A stretch of 64,000 nucleotides of DNA from an uncultured Pseudovibrio sp. (lineage in GTDB: Bacteria > Pseudomonadota > Alphaproteobacteria > Rhizobiales > Stappiaceae). The stretch spans positions 62,001 to 126,000 of the forward strand of contig CANMBS010000001.1 in the NCBI GenBank assembly GCA_947496145.1. The letters are read 5' to 3'. Position 1 is the first letter of the stretch. Each line of letters opens with the position of its first letter. Shown here piece after piece: positions 51,688-60,825 of the stretch. The notes under the pieces are model-generated. The model ran no database searches, had not been told where the DNA came from, and worked only from the letters and a program-made list of their open reading frames with translations. The position numbers were made by a program, and so were the translations under genes.

Positions 51688-53682
51688 TTATGCAGCCTGG
51701 ACTTCCTCCAGGAACTCCTTAATAGAGCGGTTAAACTGCTCAGCTTCTTCAGAGATGCTATCTGCCTGGCTATTGATGTCTTCTGCCGTTTTAGTGGAGT
51801 TTTCGATCGTACTAGCCACTTCATTCATTTCAGATTCGCCAATACGGGACTGATCTGAAGCGTCAGTGACAGAGCGGGCAATCTCGCCCACTGTAACAGA
51901 CTGCTGCTCCACAGCAGCAGCAACAGCAGAGGAGCTGGTGGAAAGCTTTTCCATCATGCTTGTAACTTGTTCAATAGATCCCACTGCATCGGTTGAAACC
52001 TGTTGAATCGCATGGATTTGCTGAGAGATTTCCTCTGTTGCTGTTGTTGTCTGGTTAGCCAGGTGCTTCACTTCAGACGCTACAACTGCAAAGCCTTTCC
52101 CCATCTCTCCTGCACGCGCCGCTTCAATTGTCGCGTTAAGCGCAAGCAGGTTGGTTTGGTCAGCGATGTCCTTAATCAGATTGACGACCTGACCAATTCG
52201 AGTTGCCGATTCCGCCAGTTCCTGAATCGTCCGTGAGGTATTAACAACCAGATTACCCACTTCGTCAGCAACATCTTTGGAGTTTACCGCTTCAGAAGCT
52301 ACCTCTCGAATGGAGAGAGACATCTCTTCACTGGCGGAGGCTACAGTTGCTACTGAGGACGATGCATGGCTGACAGCTTCTCCAGCCTTGCCAGCTTTGT
52401 CGAACACGCTTTCAACAGTCACATTCAGTGCAAATGAGGCCTCATGCAAAGACTGGATTGCTGAGTTAAAACCATCACCTGCTGTAGTTGCGGCTTTCTC
52501 GAACTCTTTCACAAGAACTGAGACTTTCTTTTCCCGCTCTTCACGTCGCTTACTATCAGCATCCCGCTCATCATTAAGTTGATTTCGTTCGATGGCGTTA
52601 GCTCTGAATACCTCAAGAATCTTCGCCATTTTGGCAAACTCATCACGACCTCTGGTGCCTTCAATATCAATTGAAACATCACCTTTGGCCAGAAGGCTCA
52701 TAGCTGAATGCAGATTTGCAAGTGGTCGGGAGATGCGCCAGGCAAGGTAGCCAGCGATCATCAGACCGACAATTCCCATTGCTCCTGCCTGTAGCAAGAA
52801 ACGGCGCATGCTGGCTGCGGATGCCTCAGCATGAAGCGCGGTCGCCTCTGCTTCACCAGTGGCACCAAAATCAATAAGTTGCTGAGCAGCCGGGATCATT
52901 TCATCCAATTGCTCAAGAGCAAAAACCATTTCCTCCTGAATATCAACACTCAAGTCTTCAATCTGCTCAAGCGTTTCAGTGTAGGTCGCCCAGAGCTCAT
53001 TCACCTCCTGAGAGGTTTCATCCGGCATATCCGCATTTTGTATGACCATGCCAAATTGCTCAATGCGGCTCTTGAAGGTTTCTTTTTCAATCTCGTAACC
53101 ATCAATCCCGATCGTCCATTCCATGGCCTGAAGATCTTTCAGCAACCCTGCAACACGATGCGTGTCTTTGCTCACGTTTAATTGTCGGCGAGCTTTGTTG
53201 ACTACCAGTCGCATAGAAGAGCTGGCGGCTTGCAACTCTGCAATCAACCCACCATCATCCCGAGTGCCACGTTCCAGCGTGCTTTCTACTACTGCGCCAA
53301 ATGTCTCCGAAAATCCGTAGGCATATCCTTCGAGATTATCGTAGATTTCACCCTCAATACCCGGCACATTCAGAGCACGTGCTTTGTCAACTAAAACAAC
53401 TACTTTCTCTCGTGCAGAGGCGGCGATATCAGCTGCTTCAGATTTTGGGTGAAGAAGGAACTCTCCGCCAATCGCTCGCATGCGATCAACTGCAGCGCTG
53501 ATGGCTTGCGCGTTCTGCATCAATTGATTGTAGACCTGTGTATTTTTCTGGAATTGTGCATTCTCGCTGTTCATTTGCGAGAGAAAAATTAAAGCTCCAC
53601 CTAACACCAGGATAGGCAGTAATCCCAAAGCCGTTACTCTGGTTACGACGGAATACACCCAAGCGAATTTTGGAATGCGCAT
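51688..53682 (-). CDS. Methyl-accepting chemotaxis protein
   Basis: A 664-residue receptor. One membrane helix lies at about 12-35, followed by a long helical periplasmic sensor, a second helix at about 290-313 and a HAMP domain. The cytoplasmic tip carries the conserved hairpin IADQTNLLALNATIEAARAG split over about 515-535, and the methylation helices flank it. The C-terminus EFLEEVQAA lacks the CheR-binding NWETF pentapeptide. It stands alone with its own terminator. Ligand unknown, but its helical bundle sensor is of the small-ligand or HBM-like kind. Confidence 0.92.
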   Translation of the reverse strand: MRIPKFAWVYSVVTRVTALGLLPILVLGGALIFLSQMNSENAQFQKNTQVYNQLMQNAQAISAAVDRMRAIGGEFLLHPKSEAADIAASAREKVVVLVDKARALNVPGIEGEIYDNLEGYAYGFSETFGAVVESTLERGTRDDGGLIAELQAASSSMRLVVNKARRQLNVSKDTHRVAGLLKDLQAMEWTIGIDGYEIEKETFKSRIEQFGMVIQNADMPDETSQEVNELWATYTETLEQIEDLSVDIQEEMVFALEQLDEMIPAAQQLIDFGATGEAEATALHAEASAASMRRFLLQAGAMGIVGLMIAGYLAWRISRPLANLHSAMSLLAKGDVSIDIEGTRGRDEFAKMAKILEVFRANAIERNQLNDERDADSKRREEREKKVSVLVKEFEKAATTAGDGFNSAIQSLHEASFALNVTVESVFDKAGKAGEAVSHASSSVATVASASEEMSLSIREVASEAVNSKDVADEVGNLVVNTSRTIQELAESATRIGQVVNLIKDIADQTNLLALNATIEAARAGEMGKGFAVVASEVKHLANQTTTATEEISQQIHAIQQVSTDAVGSIEQVTSMMEKLSTSSSAVAAAVEQQSVTVGEIARSVTDASDQSRIGESEMNEVASTIENSTKTAEDINSQADSISEEAEQFNRSIKEFLEEVQAA

Positions 53683-54035
53683 ATGTTGCCCCCCGCATAC
53701 ATGCGGTTAAATCATAAACGGTATTAATCGCGAGATTGTCACAATCATTCCATATTGAGCGCTCATTCCCCTCCTAGCACCTGTATGGAACATGCACACA
53801 ACTCTATTGATAACATAATCACTTGTGAAGGTTTATCGATCCTTAAACCATGCGTAAAATGCAGTACAAAACTAGATGATATAAGCAATACAACCTAATT
53901 TATAAATCTTAAGTATTACGTACATAGACCAATAAACTCACTATCGTTTCACTGAAGCGCGTTCTTTGAACCCTGACTAATGGAGGTCGAATCTAAATGC
54001 CACGTATTTGCTGATAAAACAGGCAAGATTCGACA
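53683..54035. other. Intergenic region between the receptor gene and the rplU promoter
   Basis: I see no gene. It is AT-rich and should contain the receptor promoter on the minus strand. The right edge runs into the strong rplU promoter. Confidence 0.5.
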
Positions 54036-54063
54036 TTGACATTCTGAAATGTCTGCGTATATT
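54036..54063 (+). promoter_or_regulatory. Sigma-70-type promoter of rplU
   Basis: TTGACA (54036-54041) and TATATT (54058-54063) are separated by 16 bases. It lies about 200 bases before the rplU start, predicting a leader of about 195 nucleotides. Confidence 0.7.
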
Positions 54064-54081
54064 CCAGCAGCTCAATAAATT

Positions 54082-54099
54082 GCGGGTAATCCCGCTTTT
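54082..54099 (+). promoter_or_regulatory. Short hairpin with T run in the rplU leader
   Basis: GCGGG-TAAT-CCCGC followed by TTTT lies about 15 bases into the predicted transcript. A small terminator-like hairpin this early suggests attenuation of the ribosomal operon. The stem is only five pairs, so it may also be chance. Confidence 0.4.
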
Positions 54100-54264
54100 C
54101 CGCGCTGTCCGAGGCAAGACATCGACACCGCCTTCTGGTTACCACCAGAGTTTGCGGTCGATCTCCCCAAGATGGGACGTTCCCAGAGCAATAGGGAAAT
54201 GGTCGAACAAGTTCGCAGATATCTGCGACGCCGAAGGGTGCGCTTAGATAAGAAGGACATGCGC

Positions 54265-54840
54265 ATGTTCGCAGTCATTAAAACAGGCGGTAAACAGTAC
54301 ACTGTTGCTGCTGACGATCTGCTGAAGATCGAAAAAGTTTCTGCTGAAGCTGGTGAAACAGTAACTTTTGACGAAGTTCTCATGGTTGGCTCAGATGCTG
54401 AAACAACCATTGGCGCACCAACCATTGAGGGTGCTTCTGTTGTAGCTGAAGTTGTTGAGCAGGGCCGTGATCGCAAGATCATTGTTTTCAAAAAGCGTCG
54501 TCGTCAGAACTCCCGTCGTCGCAACGGTCATCGTCAGGCATTCACCACTGTGAAAATCACTGACATCCTGACCGGTGGCGCGAAACCAGCTAAAAAAGCT
54601 GCGGCTCCTAAGAAAGCTGCCGCTGCACCAGCTGCTGAAGGCTCCGACGATCTGAAGAAGTTGCAGGGTCTTGGCCCAGCAATTGAGAAAAAGCTGAATG
54701 CTGCAGGTGTTTCCACCTTCGCACAGATCGCAGCTTTCTCTGCTGAAGATATCGCCCGCGTTGAAGAAGAAGCTGGCCTGAAAGGCCGTTTTGAACGCGA
54801 TAACTGGGTTGAACAGGCTAAGGAACTGGCAGCGAAGTAA
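54265..54840 (+). CDS. rplU: 50S ribosomal protein L21 with helix-hairpin-helix extension
   Basis: A 191-residue protein. Residues 1-103 are a normal L21 ([29 protein letters not shown]). An Ala/Lys/Pro linker (104-127) leads to an extra domain at about 128-191 with [39 protein letters not shown] and a final amphipathic helix. That is a helix-hairpin-helix-like fold known from many alphaproteobacterial L21 proteins. The start at 54265 suits AGAAGGAC, an ATG two codons earlier is too close. rpmA follows 46 bases on. Confidence 0.93.
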   Translation: MFAVIKTGGKQYTVAADDLLKIEKVSAEAGETVTFDEVLMVGSDAETTIGAPTIEGASVVAEVVEQGRDRKIIVFKKRRRQNSRRRNGHRQAFTTVKITDILTGGAKPAKKAAAPKKAAAAPAAEGSDDLKKLQGLGPAIEKKLNAAGVSTFAQIAAFSAEDIARVEEEAGLKGRFERDNWVEQAKELAAK

Positions 54841-54886
54841 TTCGCGCAAGTTACTGTCCTAGAGATTAAACGAGGAGTACTTCGTT

Positions 54887-55156
54887 ATGGCTCATAAAAA
54901 AGCTGGCGGTTCATCCCGCAACGGTCGCGACTCAGCTGGTCGTCGCCTTGGTATCAAAAAATACGGTGGCGAAGCTGTCGTACCTGGCAACATCATTGCA
55001 CGTCAGCGTGGCACTAAGTGGCATCCAGGCGCAGGTGTAGGCATGGGTAAAGACCATACCATCTTTGCAACTGTAGAAGGCAAAGTTGCGTTTGAAGAAA
55101 AACGTAATGGCCGAACATTTATTAATGTGATGCCGGTGGCGCTCGCCGCCGAGTAA
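54887..55156 (+). CDS. rpmA: 50S ribosomal protein L27
   Basis: An 89-residue protein that lies near the peptidyl-transferase centre of the large subunit. [21 protein letters not shown] is split around the typical glycine-rich start, and [15 protein letters not shown] and [14 protein letters not shown] are family motifs. It has no N-terminal extension, so no protease processing of the Firmicutes type is needed. Second gene of the rplU operon. Confidence 0.97.
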   Translation: MAHKKAGGSSRNGRDSAGRRLGIKKYGGEAVVPGNIIARQRGTKWHPGAGVGMGKDHTIFATVEGKVAFEEKRNGRTFINVMPVALAAE

Positions 55157-55173
55157 CGCTGACGTGATAATCC

Positions 55174-55210
55174 AAATCGTCGGCGTCTCATCAAGACCCC
55201 GACGGATTTA
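55174..55210. terminator. Long hairpin after rpmA
   Basis: An interrupted stem of about 14 pairs: AAATC-GTCGG-GTCT with AGAC-CCGAC-GATTT around a CATCA loop, with single-base bulges. No T run follows. It may end or stabilise the rplU-rpmA transcript before the acetyltransferase genes. Confidence 0.4.
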
Positions 55211-55316
55211 GGAAAATCCGGTCAAGATCACAAAGATCAAGATTAAGGGGTAGATGGGACGCCATCTTCCCCTTTTTCTTTGCCCTATGGGACGGGCAGC
55301 AGACCGGAGCAGAACA

Positions 55317-55922
55317 ATGGTAGTAGAATACGAAGAAATCCCAGAAGAGAGCAGTTGCTTTGCGGCCGGGTCGCCGCAGGACACCGCGCGTCTCGTCATC
55401 GACCGAGCGCGCAAGGATGATTTGGCTGACATCCTGTTTTTGGCCAACAACCGTCGGATCGCTGAGAAACTGACGAACATGCCGCATCCCTTCACTTACG
55501 AAGACGCTAAAGCGCTCGTAAAGCGGTGTGAAGTCCAGTTACCGTCTCAAGCGACGTTCGCGATCCGCATGAAGAATACGGGCCGCTTTATTGGCGCTAT
55601 CGGTTTCAATCCGCTTGCCGAAGACTTTGGTGCTGTGCATCTTGGTTATTGGGTGGGCGAGCCATTCTGGAACCAGGGATATGCGACAGAAGCCGTTCAA
55701 TCAGTTATCGAATTCGCTTTTGCCAACGGCGTGAAGGAGCTGAATGCTTCCTGCCGTGTGAGCAACCCTGCCTCGCATAAGGTTCTGACCAAGTGCGGCT
55801 TTAAGCAGGATGGAACAACAAAACTGCATTCCCTTGGCGCCAAGGCCGTGGTGGATGCGACGCGCTTTACACTTACCCGCAACCAATGGATCGCGAACAC
55901 GCGATGGGGCAATGCTGGTTAA
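55317..55922 (+). CDS. GNAT acetyltransferase, RimJ/RimL type (array member 1)
   Basis: A 201-residue N-acetyltransferase of the ribosomal-protein/amino-acid N-acetylating RimJ/RimL type. LGYWVGEPFWNQGYATEAVQ carries the acetyl-CoA-binding Q/RxxGxG/A-type loop, and NPASHKVLTKCGF the closing strand and helix. The N-terminus is about 25 residues longer than in the other members, with an acidic, Ser-rich lead. The start at 55317 follows GGAG. A single GNAT at this spot after rpmA is common in relatives. Confidence 0.88.
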   Translation: MVVEYEEIPEESSCFAAGSPQDTARLVIDRARKDDLADILFLANNRRIAEKLTNMPHPFTYEDAKALVKRCEVQLPSQATFAIRMKNTGRFIGAIGFNPLAEDFGAVHLGYWVGEPFWNQGYATEAVQSVIEFAFANGVKELNASCRVSNPASHKVLTKCGFKQDGTTKLHSLGAKAVVDATRFTLTRNQWIANTRWGNAG

Positions 55923-56151
55923 GTGATGTCATCTGAGCGGGCTGCACCAGATGGGCGGCCTGCTTGATGACAGGCGTGATTGTTGTTTGCCTGTAACGGC
56001 TTACCTTCAACACACAAGACCAGTATAACCTTCGCGATCTTACAGGCAGTAATATCTATGCTGAGATCACGTGAGCGCTGCGTCTTACCTTCACTTTTCC
56101 ATTCTTAATAACAATAGAGAACCATGACATTGATTTCTAAGGCTTATTACT

Positions 56152-56742
56152 ATGCTAACTACATCTATAGATACCCAGAGACTGAGGCTTCGCCGTTACA
56201 AACCTGAGGACCTGGACGCTTATTGGAAACTGGCGGCTTCCAACTATGACATTGTCCGCTGGCTGACTGGTCCGAGCTGGCCACCTCAAAAGACTGAGCT
56301 GGAACTGGTGGCAGAATTCGCACTGAATGCAGATCCTGCTACAGATACTTTTCCGTTCGCCATTGAGCACAATGGTGCGCTTATTGGCGGCGTGGATATA
56401 CAAAAACCCGGTGATATCAAAGAGTTTCCGGAGTTACCAAGCATTGGCTACTGGCTGAGTACGCAAGCCCAGGGGCACGGCTTTATGCTTGAAGCTTGCG
56501 TTGCTGCCCTGCATTGGGGTTATGCCCGCAGCAATGCAGAGTTATTCGCGGCCCGCGTCTTTGCAAATAATTTTTCCTCACAACGAGTACTGAAGCGTCT
56601 TGGTTTTGAACCCGTGGGCGTTTGCGTTCGGTTCTCGAAACCTTTGCAGCAAGATATCGAAAACATCATCATGCACCTGCCTCGGGAGCGGTTTGAGGGG
56701 TTGCATGGCGACGCACATGTGATGATGGGGGCAGCACAATGA
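56152..56742 (+). CDS. GNAT acetyltransferase, RimJ/RimL type (array member 2)
   Basis: A 196-residue acetyltransferase: TQRLRLRRYKPEDLDAYW start, IGYWLSTQAQGHGFMLEA as the acetyl-CoA loop segment and NNFSSQRVLKRLGFEPVG near the end. It is the most divergent of the coupled group. Its stop overlaps the next ATG by four bases (ATGA), so members 2-5 form a translationally coupled operon. Confidence 0.87.
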   Translation: MLTTSIDTQRLRLRRYKPEDLDAYWKLAASNYDIVRWLTGPSWPPQKTELELVAEFALNADPATDTFPFAIEHNGALIGGVDIQKPGDIKEFPELPSIGYWLSTQAQGHGFMLEACVAALHWGYARSNAELFAARVFANNFSSQRVLKRLGFEPVGVCVRFSKPLQQDIENIIMHLPRERFEGLHGDAHVMMGAAQ

Positions 56743-57305
56743 CCAGTTTTCCTCGCTTAAGAACAGCAAGCCTGACACTTCGTGAATGGCGCGAAACAGA
56801 TACACTTCGTGTGCTGCAACTCTTTCAAAATCAAAACATCACACGCATGCTAACCTCCAAGCCTCACCCTTTTACCAAGGCAGATGCGGAGATCTTTTTG
56901 CAAAAAGCAATGCCCCATAATCTTAGTGAGGTTGTGAACTGGGCTGTTGAGCTAAAAGGGGAAGTGATTGGCGGCGTCGGCGCTTACCTGAAGCAGGAAA
57001 CACCGGAGATGGGGTGGTGGCTTGCAGAAGAACACTGGCAAAAAGGTATTATGTTTGAGGCTGTTAGTGAAGCATTACGCTACCTCCTTCTTGAACGGGA
57101 ATACCCCAGGCTAGCCGCAGATGCTTTTAGTGATAATGCAGGGTCTCAGGCACTGATGCGCAAACTCGGCTTTGTCCATACGGGACAGGGAATGGGCAGA
57201 AGCCAAGCGCGTCTTGCTGGCGATTATCCAACAGAAGAGTTCGCAATATCTCCGCTTGATTTCATCGCAGCACAACAACTCAGAGTGCAGGAGGCAGGGC
57301 TATGA
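56739..57305 (+). CDS. GNAT acetyltransferase, RimJ/RimL type (array member 3)
   Basis: A 188-residue acetyltransferase beginning FPRLRTASLTLREWRETD, with MGWWLAEEHWQKGIMFEAV as the acetyl-CoA loop and SDNAGSQALMRKLGFVHTG near the end. It is highly similar to member 4 over its whole length, including the tail YPTEEF...ISPLDFIAAQQ, so the pair is a recent tandem duplication. ATGA overlaps both neighbours. Confidence 0.88.
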   Translation: MTSFPRLRTASLTLREWRETDTLRVLQLFQNQNITRMLTSKPHPFTKADAEIFLQKAMPHNLSEVVNWAVELKGEVIGGVGAYLKQETPEMGWWLAEEHWQKGIMFEAVSEALRYLLLEREYPRLAADAFSDNAGSQALMRKLGFVHTGQGMGRSQARLAGDYPTEEFAISPLDFIAAQQLRVQEAGL

Positions 57306-57868
57306 CCACTTTTCCCCGCTTGAGAACATCCAGTCTGACATTGCGGGAGTGGCGAGAGACCGATGCACCTCGCATTTTGGAACTGCTGCAAAATCAAAAT
57401 ATTACGCGCATGCTGGCAACACAGCCCTACCCCTTCACAAAGGCTGATGCCGAGGTTTTCCTGCAAAGATTTATGCCCGGTAACTTGGGACATGCCGTGA
57501 ACTGGGCAGTTGAACTTCAAGGTGAAGTGATTGGTGGGGTAGGTGCTGGTTTTCTTCAAAAAACGCCGGATCTTGCCTTTTGGCTCGCTGAAGAAAAATG
57601 GGAGAAAGGCGTGATGTATGAGGCAGTTAGCGCAGCACTTGGCTACCTCTTACTGGAGCGAGAAATCCCATCTATCTGTGCTGATGCCTTTAGCGATAAC
57701 GCTGGCTCTCAGGCCCTGCTGAGAAAGCTTGGTTTTGTCCATACAGGAAAGAGTGAGGGCCGTAGCCGCGCACGCCTTGCCGGGAATTATCCTACAGAAG
57801 AGTTTTGCATATCCCCTAGTGACTTTATTGCAGCACAGCAGGCCAGAGCGCAGGAGGTAGCGCAATGA
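57302..57868 (+). CDS. GNAT acetyltransferase, RimJ/RimL type (array member 4)
   Basis: A 188-residue twin of member 3 (FPRLRTSSLTLREWRETD start, LAFWLAEEKWEKGVMYEAV, SDNAGSQALLRKLGFVHTG). Differences are spread along the length and concentrate in the segment after GEVIGGVGA, which forms part of the substrate side. That hints at changed substrate rather than simple dosage. Coupled to both neighbours by ATGA. Confidence 0.88.
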   Translation: MTTFPRLRTSSLTLREWRETDAPRILELLQNQNITRMLATQPYPFTKADAEVFLQRFMPGNLGHAVNWAVELQGEVIGGVGAGFLQKTPDLAFWLAEEKWEKGVMYEAVSAALGYLLLEREIPSICADAFSDNAGSQALLRKLGFVHTGKSEGRSRARLAGNYPTEEFCISPSDFIAAQQARAQEVAQ

Positions 57869-58419
57869 AATTTCCTGAATTACAGACTAACCGCTTGATT
57901 TTGAGAGCACTTCAGCCAAGTGACTTTCCCCGGTTGCGATTTTTGTTTTCTGATTTTGATGTTGCTCGAATGACAGCCAGCCTGCCGCATCCGATTACGG
58001 ATGAATGGGCGCAAGAGTTTGTTACTCGTAGTCATTCCAGTGACCTGAAAACAGACGTTCTTTGGGCAATTGACAATGGGACCGGTTTTATCGGCTCCAT
58101 TGGTGCATACCGGATTGGAAGAAACGCCACCATCGCCTATGCCCTTGGAAAATACTACTGGCGGCGCGGTTATATGACTGAAGCCGTACAAGCTGTTGTA
58201 AACTATCTGGAATCCGAGCGTTGCGTTGAAAGTGTAGAATCCTGCGTTTTTTTGGAGAATATTGCGTCGTTTCGCGTTCTTTTGAAAAACGGGTTCGTGC
58301 CAACCTCCACTTGCAAGCATGCCTGTGCTTCCAGAGGCTCTGACGAGATTGATACTCAAAATTTTGTCCTTAGCCTCAGTCAGCACTCCATGCAGCCTGA
58401 ACGCCTTGCGGCTGAATAG
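57865..58419 (+). CDS. GNAT acetyltransferase, RimJ/RimL type (array member 5)
   Basis: A 184-residue member ending the coupled group. It has ELQTNRLILRALQPSDFPRL at the start, YALGKYYWRRGYMTEAVQA as the acetyl-CoA loop (Arg-Arg-Gly in the loop), and LENIASFRVLLKNGFVPTS near the end. It is more distant from members 3 and 4. A gap of 165 bases without a gene follows, then the broken member. Confidence 0.86.
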   Translation: MKFPELQTNRLILRALQPSDFPRLRFLFSDFDVARMTASLPHPITDEWAQEFVTRSHSSDLKTDVLWAIDNGTGFIGSIGAYRIGRNATIAYALGKYYWRRGYMTEAVQAVVNYLESERCVESVESCVFLENIASFRVLLKNGFVPTSTCKHACASRGSDEIDTQNFVLSLSQHSMQPERLAAE

Positions 58420-58584
58420 TCAAAATTTACTCAGCCATGCAGTTCGGAGCGGGGTGCGATTTGCGCCTCGCTTCCAGCCAGCACCAAGCTCCACTGTTGG
58501 GGTTTAAAACAAAACTTATGCCCGTGCATTGGGGTGGCACTACTATAAGTAACAGCTCAATGGAAAAGTGACGAACCTAAAGCC

Positions 58585-59010
58585 GTGACCAACATCAAGT
58601 TCCCAAGATTGCGCAGCAAGCGCATTTTTCTGAGAGAGATTGAAGACGCTGATCTGCAAGCTCCCTGTCATTGCCTGAGTGATTATGAGGTGGTGAAGAT
58701 GCTTGCTACTCCACCGAATCCTTTCACGGAGCAAGATGGGTCTGCCTACATTCAAGAAGCTCGTACAAACCAATATGAGCAAAATGTCAGCTGGGCGATT
58801 AAGTTTGAAGGGTAGTTCTGCGGAGGGATTAAAGCGAAGACCTTGCATGAGACTGCGACTATCGGTTATTGGCTTGGACGAGACCATTGGGGCAAGGGCT
58901 TGATGAGCGAGGCCGTCAAAGCAGTGCTTGAGTATCTGTTTCCAGCACGCAAGCAGGACATCGTGGTGTCTGACGTATTTAAGCCTCTCTATTTACATGC
59001 AGCATACTGA
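58585..59010 (+). pseudogene. GNAT acetyltransferase, broken by in-frame stop and C-terminal loss (array member 6)
   Basis: Beginning at a GTG, the frame reads TNIKFPRLRSKRIFLREIED and on to VSWAIKFEG, then meets TAG at 58813-58815 (codon 77). The same frame continues as a good GNAT sequence: [34 protein letters not shown]. It then ends early at 59008 after an unrelated [12 protein letters not shown] tail, lacking about 45-50 C-terminal residues that the paralogs have. So there are two defects. A CAG-to-TAG change would explain the stop. Confidence 0.88.
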
Positions 59011-59019
59011 GATCAAATA

Positions 59020-59568
59020 ATGTTTCCAGAACTTAACACAAACCGCCTTGTTTTGCGCCAGTTTCACAGAGATGACCTGGAGCTTATTTGCACGCTTTTA
59101 GACAACTATGAAGTCAGCAAAATGCTGACAGTCGTTCCCCACCCTTACACCCGTGCAGATGGGGAATGGTGGCTCAACCATAATCAAACCACACCGCTGT
59201 GTGATGGGATAAACTGGGCGATTGAGAGTGAGCATGGATTTTCCGGCACTATTAGCATCCGCATTGCTGAAGACGGGCACCCGCGCCTTGGATATTGGCT
59301 GGGTGAACCTTTCTGGGGCAAAGGTTACATGAGCGAAGCCGCTGAGGCTGTTGTGCAATACTGCTTTGAAACACTTGGTTCTGCCAAGGTTACATCAGGT
59401 GCTTTTGAAGAGAATGACGGCTCTTTGAATGTGCTTGCAAAGAATGCTTTTCAAACCATCGGCTCACGCCCAGACAAAAGCCGCGCTCGGGGCGATGCTG
59501 AGCTAACATTGATTGATGTGGAACTGACACGCGAGCGTTGGGAGGCAGTTCGGGCACTGGCGGTGTGA
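59020..59568 (+). CDS. GNAT acetyltransferase, RimJ/RimL type (array member 7)
   Basis: A 182-residue acetyltransferase. FPELNTNRLVLRQFHRDDLE starts it, LGYWLGEPFWGKGYMSEAA is the acetyl-CoA loop, and NDGSLNVLAKNAFQTIGS the late motif. It pairs with member 8 (shared YEVSKMLTVVPHPYT-type block) rather than with members 3-4, so the array contains at least two separately duplicated lineages. It starts ten bases after the broken member's stop. Confidence 0.88.
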   Translation: MFPELNTNRLVLRQFHRDDLELICTLLDNYEVSKMLTVVPHPYTRADGEWWLNHNQTTPLCDGINWAIESEHGFSGTISIRIAEDGHPRLGYWLGEPFWGKGYMSEAAEAVVQYCFETLGSAKVTSGAFEENDGSLNVLAKNAFQTIGSRPDKSRARGDAELTLIDVELTRERWEAVRALAV

Positions 59569-59604
59569 GGCACACAGTATCGGCTCATAAGGGATTGATT
59601 GCGC

Positions 59605-60210
59605 TTAGAAATTATAGGCTACCCCCAAAGTAACCACATCCTGTCTTCCCTTGATATGGAAGGGTGTAAAGCCGTTAAACTGGTACCTCTCCTCACCCAT
59701 TTCTGTATGCTTATAGTCAACTCGTGCAGAAATACTTTCTATGATCCGGGCTTCGAGACCTGCACCAAGAACGTAACCAATATGGGTATTATCTGAGGTT
59801 TGATTATCAGCAAATCGCTTTACGCCATACCCTGCAAAACCAACACCAGCAGAGAAGTAAGGCAAGAACCTGTTGGCATCGTAACCAACGCGAATAGTCG
59901 CTGATGCGTTCCACCTTGAGCGTGAGCGACTGGCGCCGCTGGAGCTAGTTGAATTGTAATTGGTTAAGTTTACATCGCCCTGCACCCCAAAGGCAATTTT
60001 ATTAAAAGAATGAGTGTACCCCGCGAAGCCTCCAAAGATACCCGAATTAACAGAGCCGCTGCCTCCAACATCGTCTTTCCCGTTCAACACTCCTACCCCA
60101 CCTTGCAGCCCTAACTGAAATCCATTCCACTTGCCTATGGGGGCAGCATCTTGAGCGAAACCTGATGATGACGACGCAATGAAAGCCAATAAAAATGACA
60201 GCCTTTTCAT
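59605..60210 (-). CDS. Outer-membrane beta-barrel protein, opacity/porin-like family
   Basis: A 201-residue protein with a Sec signal (cut near GFA-QDA). The mature part has glycine-spaced strands (GKWNGFQLGLQGGVGVL, GGFAGYTHSFNKIAFGVQG) and ends ARVDYKHTEMG...VVTLGVAYNF with the C-terminal Phe expected for BAM assembly. It matches the eight-stranded OmpA/Opa-like barrels of rhizobia and relatives. It lies on the opposite strand inside the acetyltransferase array and interrupts it. Confidence 0.82.
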   Translation of the reverse strand: MKRLSFLLAFIASSSSGFAQDAAPIGKWNGFQLGLQGGVGVLNGKDDVGGSGSVNSGIFGGFAGYTHSFNKIAFGVQGDVNLTNYNSTSSSGASRSRSRWNASATIRVGYDANRFLPYFSAGVGFAGYGVKRFADNQTSDNTHIGYVLGAGLEARIIESISARVDYKHTEMGEERYQFNGFTPFHIKGRQDVVTLGVAYNF

Positions 60211-60568
60211 AAAATCTCACAATCAATAAGGTAAATTCAAATAAAATCTACCTCATTAATTGAAATCAAAAAATACTCACTTATAAATACACATTTTTGC
60301 ATTGATTAACTTTACAATGCTTAAATATCTTTAAGGCTTAGCAGATTGAAGTAATTATAAATATGTCTTCAAATCCCAATGACTGACAAGTTAATCGAGG
60401 TTTAAACAAGCTTGCGAAAGACAATGGGATGTAACATTCCGGAAAGGTGAAGAAGCAGCTTCAACCTCTTCAGGTTATCAATGCACCTTAATCGCGGCGA
60501 GCGCCCGCAAGTTTTTTCGCATAAATGACTTCTTAAATTACCCGAATATGACTGAGAATTGCAGACAT
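60211..60568. other. Intergenic stretch upstream of the outer-membrane gene
   Basis: AT-rich, no gene seen. It should hold the promoter of the outer-membrane barrel gene on the minus strand. The right edge is the cold-shock gene terminator. Confidence 0.5.
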
Positions 60569-60599
60569 AAAAAAAGAGCGCATTGCTGCGCTCTTTTTT
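60569..60599 (-). terminator. Bidirectional terminator after the cold-shock gene
   Basis: GAGCGCA / TGCGCTC seven-pair stem with a TTGC loop, flanked by an A run on one side and six T on the other. It works on the minus strand after cspA and could act both ways. Confidence 0.92.
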
Positions 60600-60618
60600 G
60601 TTGCTGAATTCGCTCGAA

Positions 60619-60825
60619 TTATACGGTTTCGAGGTTTACAGCGCTCTCACGACCATCACGGCCTGCTTCGAGTTCGTATGTCACTTCCTGGCCATCAGCC
60701 AGAGTAGACAGACCGGAGCGCTCTACAGCTGAGATGTGAACGAATACGTCCTTGCTTCCATCTTCAGGTGCAATGAAACCGAAACCTTTTGTGGTGTTGA
60801 ACCATTTCACGGTGCCTTTAGCCAT
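60619..60825 (-). CDS. Cold-shock protein, CspA family
   Basis: A 68-residue single-strand nucleic-acid-binding protein. RNP1 appears as KGFGFI and RNP2 as VFVHI, within the five-strand cold-shock fold. TAGGAGAT precedes the ATG. The leader upstream on the minus strand contains no other gene for 750 bases, leaving room for a long cold-shock-type 5' UTR. It lies inside the acetyltransferase array on the opposite strand. Confidence 0.95.
   Translation of the reverse strand: MAKGTVKWFNTTKGFGFIAPEDGSKDVFVHISAVERSGLSTLADGQEVTYELEAGRDGRESAVNLETV

Noticed and set aside
58420-58584. Possible CRISPR-like leader (GTTTAAAAC-like string)
   Set aside because: A single occurrence with no repeat and no spacers. 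No cas genes in the window.
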